IMG/VR virus record: IMGVR_UViG_3300020582_000008
Location: 1 to 64,000 of that record
DNA length: 64,000 nt
Reading direction: 5' to 3' (one strand)
Source of the DNA: a virus
Positions 32,331 to 41,302 of the stretch are shown piece by piece (positions within the stretch are counted from its first letter, which is position 1; every line of letters begins with the position of its first letter). The notes below the pieces were generated by a model. It worked only from the letters and a program-made list of their open reading frames with translations. It had not been told where the DNA came from and did not search any database. The position numbers and the translations under genes are program-made.

Positions 32331-35300
32331 TGCAGGATGTTCAACCACAACAGCCTGCCGCCGCGCCTGCCCCGCAGGACGTGGACGCGCTGTTCCCGGA
32401 GAAGGGTGGGGCGCAGGATGTTGATTCGCTGTTCCCGGCTTCGGTCGAGGCGGACAGGAAGGCAAAGAATTATGGGGTTTCTCACTCGCCCGTGCAGGAT
32501 TTAATCTTCGGCGACAAGACGGTAAATCCGGTTGCGCGGATATTGGATTCGTTCGGGCAGGGATTCGAGCAAGGGTGGGGCACTGATCGGTTGGGATTGT
32601 CCGATGAAAGTACCGATTATCTGAAAAAGATTGGCATCTTCAACGATTATCAAAAGGGCCAATCGAGCCTCGTTAAGACCGCGAACGAAGTCCTGTTGCG
32701 GCCGGCGGCGGTCGCGCTCGATGCTGTAATCAGGCGCGGCCTGCCAGGAATGTTTCGCGGCGGTCAGGCCGTTGTCCAACAATTAGGTGAGGAAGTTGGG
32801 GCACCAAATATTGCCCGCGAAATTGCCGCTTTGCCGGAAGCCTTCCCTACCGGGTTGCATGGGCCGGTCAGTGGAGTGCCGATACCTGGCCTTGGTCTTA
32901 GCGAAGCCTATCGTAATTCGCCGGGATTGATTGAGACGGCGCGGCAGATGCGCGTGATAGGTGCCGGCGAGCGCGGTTGGGCCGGTACGGCGCCAGTCGA
33001 AGCGCCAAAGGGCGAACCGGTCAAGATTGAGACCGCGCCGCAGCCGGTAGCGGGAAAATCGGAACAACCGTCACCAATGACGCCGCCGCCTGCCGCAGTC
33101 ACGCCGAGTCCTGAGGATATTGCGCCCGACATCCACACGGCAGCGCGCCAAGCCGCGCCCGATGTCTTTGCGCGCTACGACACGTTGAAGCAGCAACAGG
33201 ACGGTTTGCAAAAATGGCTTACCGAACGCGAGGCGCAAGGGCAGCCCGAACCTGGTGTGAAGGCTTATCTCGACGGCGTGAACAAGGAACTCGACGAACT
33301 CTCGCCACAGGTCAAGGCGGCGTATCAGCAAGCGGCGGAAACTACGAACGCCGCAACAGTGCCGCCGCCTGTGTCGCAATCGTGGGGGATGTTTCCGCCG
33401 CCGGAAGTGACCGGAGCGCCAGCGAAGATCGACGCAACGCATACCGTTCTCTCGGGCGCAAATTCGACCGCAGACGGAACGGTTGTCGTCGATCATAACA
33501 TTCCAGAATTCTCGCCGACACTCAAAGATAAAGACGGCAATCCGGCGAATCTGCACAAGTATCTCGTCGTGCATGAGACCGCGGAATCTGAGGCGATGGC
33601 GAAGTGGAAAGCGGAGTTTATCGCAAGGGAAGGCCGAGTACCGACGCAGGAGGAAACGACCAAATACTACAACGACGTGGCTCATCCGAAGATTGCGACG
33701 CCAGCGGAACGCGCCGCGGTCGAAGCCGATGGCGTGTCATGGCCGGGCTATACACATGAAATGGACGGATACCTTGATCGGATCGAGCATGAGCCGAATA
33801 CGAATCCGCCGCCCGGACAGATGCACATCGACCCGGAGGCTGCGATTGGGCATCACAAATCGGAGAACAAGCCGACCGTTGCACCCGAACAGGTCATCAA
33901 GCCAATCGAGGCGCAGCGCGATTTCATCGTCAACGATGTCAAGCACCAGTTGATCGCGGCGGGGCGGTCAGAGGCAGAAGCGCAGGCGGCGGGGCAGCTT
34001 GTCGCCGCGCGGTACGAGGCAAGAGCCGTAAGGCTTGGTGGGGCGCGCGGCAGCGCGGAGGAACTTTACAAGGCCGAGGGTGCCCAGATTCGCGGGCCGG
34101 GTGGACCGGCAGAGCCGCCGACCGTAGCACCTGCTCCGACCGCCGCGCCGGTTCCGTTGGCGGAACGTGCCCCCGCTGAGCAATGGAACGCCTTTGTCGC
34201 CGCGCGGGCCGAACGAACATCGCGGGCTGTCATAGAGACCGGCTATAACGCACTAACAACCAAACTCGGTGCACCGATCCATTTGCGACGCTCACAGGAA
34301 TGGACACCCGGCAATGTCGTGGATGTGGGATTTGTCAAAGACCTGCTCATCACGTCGAAAAACTCCGATGGCACATTCACGCTGATTGCCAAGCCGGACG
34401 CCAACGGAATCAGCAAGAGTTATAATGCCGAGGCTCACAAGGGGCTGGTCGGCGACAAGCCGGTGAGTTTCAAAGAGGCCACGGCGCCTCTACTTGAAGC
34501 AACAAAACCGGCAGAGGAAATCCCCGAGTCCGAAATTACCACAATCCACGTCGCTCCTAAAGCCGCACGCGGCCCGCGCGCTGTGCCGCAAGAACACTGG
34601 TCGCTCCTGCAATTCATCGCCGACCGCGGCGGAATAAAAGCCGACGACAAAAACATCGGCGACGTGCGAACGATCTTCGGCAAAGATCAGAAGTGGATTC
34701 CCGGATTTGGCCCACTGATTCGCAAAGACGGCATGGAGTTAGACCGCGCCCGCGAGGCGGCGGTTGAAGCGGGGTATATCCAGGATCACGGACAAAGCGG
34801 CGTGAGTACAGGCGAGGCCACGTCCAACATCGACACGCTGTTGCAGGCGATGGACCGCGAGGAACGTGGCACCAAAGTTTACCGCCAAGGTGTTGAGCCA
34901 CAGGAAGCCCGCGAGCGCGTGCCCGATGCCGCCGAACTGGAACAACACAGAGCGGAACAAGCGGAACTCGATTCCCGCATAGCCGATTATCTGCAAGAAG
35001 TCGGTATCAAGCGGAACGAAATAGAACCATCCATCGCCGCCAGAATGCGCGAACTGATGGACAGACAAAGACTGGAACCCGACATCGCCCACGAACGGGC
35101 CGTGATGGAGGCAGACGATCATGCCGTCGAAACCGAAAATGCTCCCGAACGCGCCGAGTATATCCCCGGATGGGATGTACCTGATGACACCAGAACAGCA
35201 CAGGGCGCGGGCGAAGCAACTCCTAAAGGCGAAGAAGCCGCACCTGGCGCTGGCCCACGAACAGATCGCGACGGCGATAGAGAAGCGTATGCGGATAAAA

Positions 35301-38300
35301 CAAACGTAACTAAAGCCGCTCTCGAAATTGCCGAACCACCCACTCAATCAAAACCGTTTGTATTCGATAATCCAGAACTTGAGGCTCGGTATCATGCCTG
35401 GAAGGCCGCGAGAGAGACTGAGAAAGATGAGGCTTGGAAGGAATTCTACCAGCGGAAAAATCTCATAGAAGAACGCGAGGCCGAAGGACAGCAGCAGGTT
35501 CCCGGTGCCGAGAGAATCGGCGATGCCGAACGAGTGCAGCGCGCGGCTGACCAGCCGTTGAAGCCCAAAGCCGAACAGAAGCCTATGGATGAAGGGTTGT
35601 TTGGTGACGAAAAAGACCAGCAAGAACTATTCCAACAAGCGCGCGGCGGCATCGTCCTAAACCCCAACGCTGTCCCCGGCCACGACTACATCGGCATGGA
35701 GAACGTCAGACCTCTAATGAGATTGACCGCAGAGGCCAACGCCTCGACATTCTTTCACGAATCCGGCCACCAATATCTAGCGGAACTCGTCCGGGATGCT
35801 GCCCACGAAGCCGCACCCGCAGACCTCAAGGCGGACGCGCAGACCGTCATGGATTGGCTCGGACTGAAAGGGCCACAGGACTTAGCCCTAGGCTCCGATG
35901 CCTCACGAGCGGCCAAAATCAAGGCAACCAAGGCCCATGAGAAATTCGCCAGGGGATTCGAGCAATATCTGAGGGAAGGCATCGCCCCCTCTCAACAGCT
36001 TGCCGGGGTGTTTGCCAAGTTCAAGCAGTGGATGCTCAATATCTACCAGACGATCAAAGGCTTAGGCGCCCCGATCAGTGACAATATTCGGGGCGTTTTC
36101 GACCGGATGTTGGCCGAACAGCCTCAAAGGACGGTGATTGCACCTGAGATTGCCAAAAGGCCGGATTTGCAGGATATTCATGAGTCGGACGCTGTTCTGA
36201 CCGAGCCGCATGAAGCGGAGCGGGCGGGAGACCGCGTTCAAGCCGAAGATGCTAGAGCCAGAGCAGAACTGCCCAAGGACATAGCGGATGAGCATCGAGG
36301 AAGTGCAGAGAAAATTGGAACTAGCCCAAGCGAACCAATCCCATTGGGAGAAAATCGCGGCGGACCCGACACTATCGGTCCAGGCGGCGCTGGCAGCGCG
36401 GAACTCGGCACGGAGCCACAAGGCGGCAGTCACATTGTACCGCAAGGCGCTGGGCTACGAACACGAGAAGGCGGCGCCGGCACAATAGAGCCGCTTCCTA
36501 TCGGCCCTCATGTTCCGCTGGATGCTTTGCCAGCAGAGAAGATGGATAAGGTCGGAAATATCCGGCTGGAAAATCTCAATACGCCGGCCGATGTCAATAA
36601 TGCCATCCGAGATTTGTATAACTCCAATCGCGAGCAATTAGACACAGCCACTCGCGGCGTTGTCTCAGATCAAACAGTCATGGACTTGGCCGATGCTATG
36701 GGCGCCGATCCGCGCGTCGTTGCCAATAACATGGAGCGCCTTCGCCAAATGTCGGTAGAGGACGGCGTTCCTCTCGCCGCGCGCATTTGGTTGATGCGCG
36801 ATATGTTTACAAAGCTCAGTGCCGAAGTTGCAAACTTGGCGCAGGGCGACGACGTAGCCGCCTTTGCGTCGGCTCGGCAAAGATTTTTGATGGCCTTCGA
36901 AACGTTGTCCGGTGTCACGGCGGAAATGGGCCGCGGAATGCGTGCGTTCCGCAACATGAAAACCCAGATGGCGAGTGCCATCGAAATGGCCAACATCTTA
37001 AGAGACGATCCAAAAACTCTGTTTCAGCTTAAGCAGCAAATGGCGTTGGCGCGGGCTGCTGAGACGCCTGCGCAAAGCGCGGCTGAGATACAGCGATCAA
37101 ATAGAACGCCGTGGCAGAGGATTCGGGCTGGGGTGATTTCCTACGTCATCAATAATCTGATTTCTGGTCCGATCACGCACGTCATGTACTCGGTCGGCAA
37201 CGATGTTCTGCAACTCTTTAAGGCGTTGCCGGAAACCGCCGCCGCGAGCTTGGCTGGCCGCGTGTTGGTTGCGACAGGAAAGATCAGTGAAGAAGATCGT
37301 ATCCGCATGGGAGAGGCTGGGCCGCGGCTTTACGGCATGGTCTACGGCGCTCGGGATGGTTTGTCGGCGTCCTATAGCGCGCTCAAAACAGGCGTGTCGG
37401 TGATGAAGGGCGATCCTTCCGGTATTGATCTATTCTCGAATGAGATTGCCTATCGGCCGCAGGAAATTCCCGGCACGGTTGGGTATGTCCTGGAAACGCC
37501 GTCGCGGTCGGTTGCGGCGATTCATACGATGCATTACGGCATGAACTACGAATCTGAGATTGCGGCGCTGGGATACCGCGATGCGATAAAACAAGGATTC
37601 GATCTCGGAACCGACGAATTCAACAGCCACGTCGCCGACTTTCGTATGAATCCGCCGCGCGACGCGATGGACATTGCCCATCAAAATGCCTTGGAAATGG
37701 TGCTCATGCGCAGACCTCCTTACGGTGGTCTGCAAAACTGGATTCAGAATCTAACAAACAAGTATGTGCTTGCTAAACTGGTTGCGCCGTTTGTCCAGAT
37801 AGGAGGCAACATTCTTCGCGGCGGCTTCATCGAGCGCACGCCGCTTGGCCTCATGGATCAGACGGTAAGGGATAATCTGCTCGGCCGAAACGGAGCATTC
37901 AAACAGCAAGAGCAATATGGACGGATGATGGTCGGAAGCACTCTGGCCGTCTCAACCATCGGACTCGCGGCGCAAGGCATCCTCACGGGCGGCGGTCCTT
38001 CCGATCCCAAACAGCGCGAAGTCATGGAAATGACGGGTTGGAAGCCCTACAGCATCAAAGTTGAAGGCGAATATATCCCATACCGCAAATATCTTTCGGT
38101 CTATGGGCCGTTAGTTGCCGGCGCGGCGGATATGTACGAAGTCGGGCACGCCATGAGTGAGAAAGGATTGGCGCAAGGCGCCGCTGCTCTCTCGTTCGGA
38201 TTTGCGGAAGTGGTTGCCGATGAAACATGGATGCGCGGGATTACATCGTTGATCGATGCCGCGCGGCATTGGGACCGCGACGGCGCCAAGTACATTCGCA

Positions 38301-38830
38301 ATCTGTCAACCGAATTTATCCCGTTCTCAATCGGAATGCGCCAGATCGCTTCGTTGGCCGATCCAACGTGGCGCAGCGTACGCTCGGAAATGGATGCGTT
38401 GCGCGCTCACATCCCCGGCCTAAGTCAAAGTCTCTTTCCTGTCCGCGACCTGTGGGGCCAGCCGATGCGCGGCGGCTCCATGATGTCATGGTCCCCCGCC
38501 GTAAACGATCCAGCAACAATCGCGCTACAAAAAGCCGAATACTACCCGGCGCGACCGGAGCGAAAGATTCGCGGCGTCGAATTGACCGATCAACAATACG
38601 ACGATTTCACGCGAATCGCCGGACGCGACGCCAAGATGCGAATTAATGCGATGATCTCAAATCCGGGCTTCGATCTTATCCCCAAGCAAATCCGCCAGGA
38701 ACAGTTGAAAAACGCTATGGAGGGTGGGCGAGATATGGCGCGAACGGTGATCTTGATGCAGTATCCCGAAATTATGAAACAGGCGCTCGCCACCAAGCAA
38801 CTGCCCTTCCAAAGCACGGTTGCCCACTGA
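32330..38830 (+). CDS. giant internal virion/polyvalent protein with HESGH metallopeptidase-like motif
   Basis: 2166 residues. The N-terminus is Pro/Gln-rich (DVDALFPEKG...DVDSLFPAS repeat). Mid-protein, ANASTFFHESGHQYLAELV around H1143-H1147 is a zincin HExxH motif as in polyvalent phage proteins with protease-like domains. The region 1300-1480 is acidic and low-complexity. The last ~600 residues have hydrophobic helices (VISYVINNLISGPITHVMY, MMVGSTLAVSTIGLAAQG) and conserved KYVLAKLVAPFVQIGGN and EVADETWMRG-like parts typical of large DNA-ejection proteins. It is probably injected with the DNA. Confidence 0.75.
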   Translation: MQDVQPQQPAAAPAPQDVDALFPEKGGAQDVDSLFPASVEADRKAKNYGVSHSPVQDLIFGDKTVNPVARILDSFGQGFEQGWGTDRLGLSDESTDYLKKIGIFNDYQKGQSSLVKTANEVLLRPAAVALDAVIRRGLPGMFRGGQAVVQQLGEEVGAPNIAREIAALPEAFPTGLHGPVSGVPIPGLGLSEAYRNSPGLIETARQMRVIGAGERGWAGTAPVEAPKGEPVKIETAPQPVAGKSEQPSPMTPPPAAVTPSPEDIAPDIHTAARQAAPDVFARYDTLKQQQDGLQKWLTEREAQGQPEPGVKAYLDGVNKELDELSPQVKAAYQQAAETTNAATVPPPVSQSWGMFPPPEVTGAPAKIDATHTVLSGANSTADGTVVVDHNIPEFSPTLKDKDGNPANLHKYLVVHETAESEAMAKWKAEFIAREGRVPTQEETTKYYNDVAHPKIATPAERAAVEADGVSWPGYTHEMDGYLDRIEHEPNTNPPPGQMHIDPEAAIGHHKSENKPTVAPEQVIKPIEAQRDFIVNDVKHQLIAAGRSEAEAQAAGQLVAARYEARAVRLGGARGSAEELYKAEGAQIRGPGGPAEPPTVAPAPTAAPVPLAERAPAEQWNAFVAARAERTSRAVIETGYNALTTKLGAPIHLRRSQEWTPGNVVDVGFVKDLLITSKNSDGTFTLIAKPDANGISKSYNAEAHKGLVGDKPVSFKEATAPLLEATKPAEEIPESEITTIHVAPKAARGPRAVPQEHWSLLQFIADRGGIKADDKNIGDVRTIFGKDQKWIPGFGPLIRKDGMELDRAREAAVEAGYIQDHGQSGVSTGEATSNIDTLLQAMDREERGTKVYRQGVEPQEARERVPDAAELEQHRAEQAELDSRIADYLQEVGIKRNEIEPSIAARMRELMDRQRLEPDIAHERAVMEADDHAVETENAPERAEYIPGWDVPDDTRTAQGAGEATPKGEEAAPGAGPRTDRDGDREAYADKTNVTKAALEIAEPPTQSKPFVFDNPELEARYHAWKAARETEKDEAWKEFYQRKNLIEEREAEGQQQVPGAERIGDAERVQRAADQPLKPKAEQKPMDEGLFGDEKDQQELFQQARGGIVLNPNAVPGHDYIGMENVRPLMRLTAEANASTFFHESGHQYLAELVRDAAHEAAPADLKADAQTVMDWLGLKGPQDLALGSDASRAAKIKATKAHEKFARGFEQYLREGIAPSQQLAGVFAKFKQWMLNIYQTIKGLGAPISDNIRGVFDRMLAEQPQRTVIAPEIAKRPDLQDIHESDAVLTEPHEAERAGDRVQAEDARARAELPKDIADEHRGSAEKIGTSPSEPIPLGENRGGPDTIGPGGAGSAELGTEPQGGSHIVPQGAGLRTREGGAGTIEPLPIGPHVPLDALPAEKMDKVGNIRLENLNTPADVNNAIRDLYNSNREQLDTATRGVVSDQTVMDLADAMGADPRVVANNMERLRQMSVEDGVPLAARIWLMRDMFTKLSAEVANLAQGDDVAAFASARQRFLMAFETLSGVTAEMGRGMRAFRNMKTQMASAIEMANILRDDPKTLFQLKQQMALARAAETPAQSAAEIQRSNRTPWQRIRAGVISYVINNLISGPITHVMYSVGNDVLQLFKALPETAAASLAGRVLVATGKISEEDRIRMGEAGPRLYGMVYGARDGLSASYSALKTGVSVMKGDPSGIDLFSNEIAYRPQEIPGTVGYVLETPSRSVAAIHTMHYGMNYESEIAALGYRDAIKQGFDLGTDEFNSHVADFRMNPPRDAMDIAHQNALEMVLMRRPPYGGLQNWIQNLTNKYVLAKLVAPFVQIGGNILRGGFIERTPLGLMDQTVRDNLLGRNGAFKQQEQYGRMMVGSTLAVSTIGLAAQGILTGGGPSDPKQREVMEMTGWKPYSIKVEGEYIPYRKYLSVYGPLVAGAADMYEVGHAMSEKGLAQGAAALSFGFAEVVADETWMRGITSLIDAARHWDRDGAKYIRNLSTEFIPFSIGMRQIASLADPTWRSVRSEMDALRAHIPGLSQSLFPVRDLWGQPMRGGSMMSWSPAVNDPATIALQKAEYYPARPERKIRGVELTDQQYDDFTRIAGRDAKMRINAMISNPGFDLIPKQIRQEQLKNAMEGGRDMARTVILMQYPEIMKQALATKQLPFQSTVAH

Positions 38831-38991
38831 TGGCTGAAATCCGCCCGCCAATCACGCCGAGGAATGCACCAGCGAAGGCGCGGCCGAGAGTGCGCCCGCT
38901 GCGGAAGGTGAAGGCGCCGTTTCTGCCGACTGAGAAACATCCGCATGGTTGGCTTGCTCATCATCGGATGAAGGCTGAGACCACCAAATGA
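38830..38991 (+). CDS. small basic protein, 53 aa
   Basis: ATG 38830 overlaps the previous stop, and its own stop overlaps the next start (ATGA). The peptide is Pro/Arg/Lys-rich (APAKARPRVRPLRKVKAPF) and ends HGWLAHHRMKAETTK. Coupling on both sides argues that it is translated. Confidence 0.5.
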   Translation: MAEIRPPITPRNAPAKARPRVRPLRKVKAPFLPTEKHPHGWLAHHRMKAETTK

Positions 38992-40979
38992 AAAAAGCCG
39001 CACGCCTCCTACTCGCATTCCTCGGCCTTCTCATTTTAGGTGAGGTCGTCGATCTGGCCTGGCTCGGCTACGTGCGTGCAACGGTCACGAGCGCGCAATC
39101 GTCCGTGGTCATCGGCGGCAACGGCTCGATCACGAATTTCACGTTCCCGTTTATAGGCGTCGCCTCCAACGATATTACGGTGATCTATACCGATGCGTCG
39201 GGCAATCAAACGACGCTCACGCCGAACACGCAGTACACGCTTACGCTTATTGCTCCGCTCCCAGGAGCAATCTGGGGTCTCGGCGGCTCGGTCACGTACC
39301 CTCTCATTGGTTCTCCCATTGCCTCGGGGACGACGATCACCATCGCGCGGACGCTGCCCTATCTGCAAACCATAAGCTCGAATCAGGGGCAGGCGTTCCC
39401 GACTGCGGTTGAGGCGGCGCTTGATCTTCTGGCGATGCAGATTCAACAGGTAGATGCACTGTTTGGGCGCGGCATTGTGATTCCCGTGGTCGATAGTTGC
39501 GGGACTCTTGCGCCGCTTCCGGCCGCAGCGCAGCGCGCGAACCAAGCATTGGGCTTCGATGCCACCGGCTGCATTCCGGTGGCGATTTCGACGCTGCCGG
39601 CCGGTACGGTGTCGTCTGCAATGCAGCCGGTGGTCAATGCACCGACGCTTGCGGCAGCGCGAACAGACTTGGGACTCGGCAGCGCGGCGACCGAAAATAT
39701 TGGCTCCTATGGTCTAGCCGACGACGGCGGCGGAAATCTGAGACAAACTTTTACAACCGTTTCAGATTCGGGCTCACAAAGCGTCACGTCGGCATTCCAA
39801 CTCAACCAAAGAATCTGCGCGGGGCCGATCACCTATACGCTACCACGAGCAAATACGCTGTGGAACGGTTTCGGATTTTGGATTTATGCGGTCTCCGGTA
39901 TCTGCACGATCACGCCGAATGCAAGCGATAACTTTCCAGGTGTTGCTTCCGGGACATCGATTACGATTGCCGCAGGCTCGTGGATTTGGATAACCACCAA
40001 CGCAGCCTCGACCGGAACGTGGTGGTTGGATGCTCATGGGTCGTCGAACGGAACGTTGGCTGCGACTGCGAGCGGTAATGCACTGACGATCACCTATTCG
40101 GGCGGCCCGGTGCGCTTCCGCGATAACACGTTGGCCAACGGTGATTCGCTGTGGGCTGTTCCGCAAGGTGCCTTGGGCATCACCATTCCGCAGGGCGCGA
40201 CCCTCGGCACGTCAAGCAGCAACGTGCCATTTCGTATCTGGATTTTTGCAGCCTACAATGGTGGAACGCCGATCTTGGGAGTTGCTACCTGTTCGTCCTC
40301 AACCCAACTTTATCCGTGCAAGGCTTGGACGACGCAGCGCAAGACCGGAGTTGGAATTACGGCTGGGTCAACCGCTCTTGGCACTCTCTACACATCGGCT
40401 GCGGATTCAAACGACAGTATCATCATCTTGGGTTACGCCGACTATGCGTCAGGGCTTGGGACGGCAGGCACTTACGCTTCCGCGCCCACGACATTGCAGC
40501 CGTTCATAGCCGGCGTTCCAGGGCCGGGTGAAATCGTGCAACGTATTGAGCCGGCGCCGATCACTACGACGACATCCTGTCAAACGACAAATACACAAAG
40601 TACCATCACGGCCGCGATCACGCCAACAAGTTCGCCGAATCTCGTCCGCGCTACTGCAAACATCGCGGGTACGTCGGGCGCAGCACAAACAGGTAATGCG
40701 AGATTTTCGCGCGGCACCGTTCCTACGTTGATCGGAATGACCGGCGTTACGGGAGGCGGCGGCATTGCTTCGGGTGGTCTCAATAGCACTGTCCCGGTCA
40801 GAGTCTTGGACGCTCCCGGAACAGCGTCGAGTATAAGTTATTACATCTACTGCACAAGCAACGTGAACGGTGGCTATGTGGCCGGCACATCGCTGGGCAG
40901 TGATATAGTGCTTGAGGAAATCATGGGGTGGCTTGAACCCGCGAACGACAACACCATTCCTCTAACGAAAGTTGGGTGA
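38988..40979 (+). CDS. tail fibre protein with T7-like N-terminal domain
   Basis: 663 residues. After a hydrophobic N-terminal segment (LLLAFLGLLILGEVV), residues ~45-165 carry the podovirus fibre-attachment domain: FTFPFIGVASNDITVIYTD, TPNTQYTLTLI, TITIARTLPYLQ and AVEAALDLLAMQIQQ. The rest is a Gly/Thr/Ser-rich shaft and beta domains. It binds the tail and probably contacts the cell surface. The leader is odd for a tail protein. Confidence 0.78.
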   Translation: MKKAARLLLAFLGLLILGEVVDLAWLGYVRATVTSAQSSVVIGGNGSITNFTFPFIGVASNDITVIYTDASGNQTTLTPNTQYTLTLIAPLPGAIWGLGGSVTYPLIGSPIASGTTITIARTLPYLQTISSNQGQAFPTAVEAALDLLAMQIQQVDALFGRGIVIPVVDSCGTLAPLPAAAQRANQALGFDATGCIPVAISTLPAGTVSSAMQPVVNAPTLAAARTDLGLGSAATENIGSYGLADDGGGNLRQTFTTVSDSGSQSVTSAFQLNQRICAGPITYTLPRANTLWNGFGFWIYAVSGICTITPNASDNFPGVASGTSITIAAGSWIWITTNAASTGTWWLDAHGSSNGTLAATASGNALTITYSGGPVRFRDNTLANGDSLWAVPQGALGITIPQGATLGTSSSNVPFRIWIFAAYNGGTPILGVATCSSSTQLYPCKAWTTQRKTGVGITAGSTALGTLYTSAADSNDSIIILGYADYASGLGTAGTYASAPTTLQPFIAGVPGPGEIVQRIEPAPITTTTSCQTTNTQSTITAAITPTSSPNLVRATANIAGTSGAAQTGNARFSRGTVPTLIGMTGVTGGGGIASGGLNSTVPVRVLDAPGTASSISYYIYCTSNVNGGYVAGTSLGSDIVLEEIMGWLEPANDNTIPLTKVG

Positions 40980-40981
40980 CG

Positions 40982-41302
40982 ATGCCCGAACCGCAGATTC
41001 AACAAAATCAGATCATCCCGATTCCAAGTCCAGTCTTTACGTCGGTTGCTCTGACGACGGCAAATAATCCGAATGTCATCGGAACAAACGCAAACCGCCG
41101 CGGCATTACGTTTGGAAACCCATCGGCAACGCAGACGATCTATCTGGCACCAGCCGGAAGTGCGATTACCACCAATCAAGGTCTCCCGCTGTTTCCCGGC
41201 GCCACGCTGCCGATCATGGCACAAGGAAATTTTCAGATCAATTGTGGTTGGCAGGCGATCGCTAGCGGCAACTGCAATCTCACTATTCTGGAATTCGTGT
41301 GA
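40982..41302 (+). CDS. small fibre-associated beta protein
   Basis: 106 residues between fibre and tailspike. NPNVIGTNANRRGITFGNPSATQTIYLAPAG...LPLFPGATLPIM looks like a compact beta-sandwich common near fibre genes of Bradyrhizobium-like prophages, perhaps a fibre tip or chaperone. No signal peptide. Confidence 0.5.
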   Translation: MPEPQIQQNQIIPIPSPVFTSVALTTANNPNVIGTNANRRGITFGNPSATQTIYLAPAGSAITTNQGLPLFPGATLPIMAQGNFQINCGWQAIASGNCNLTILEFV

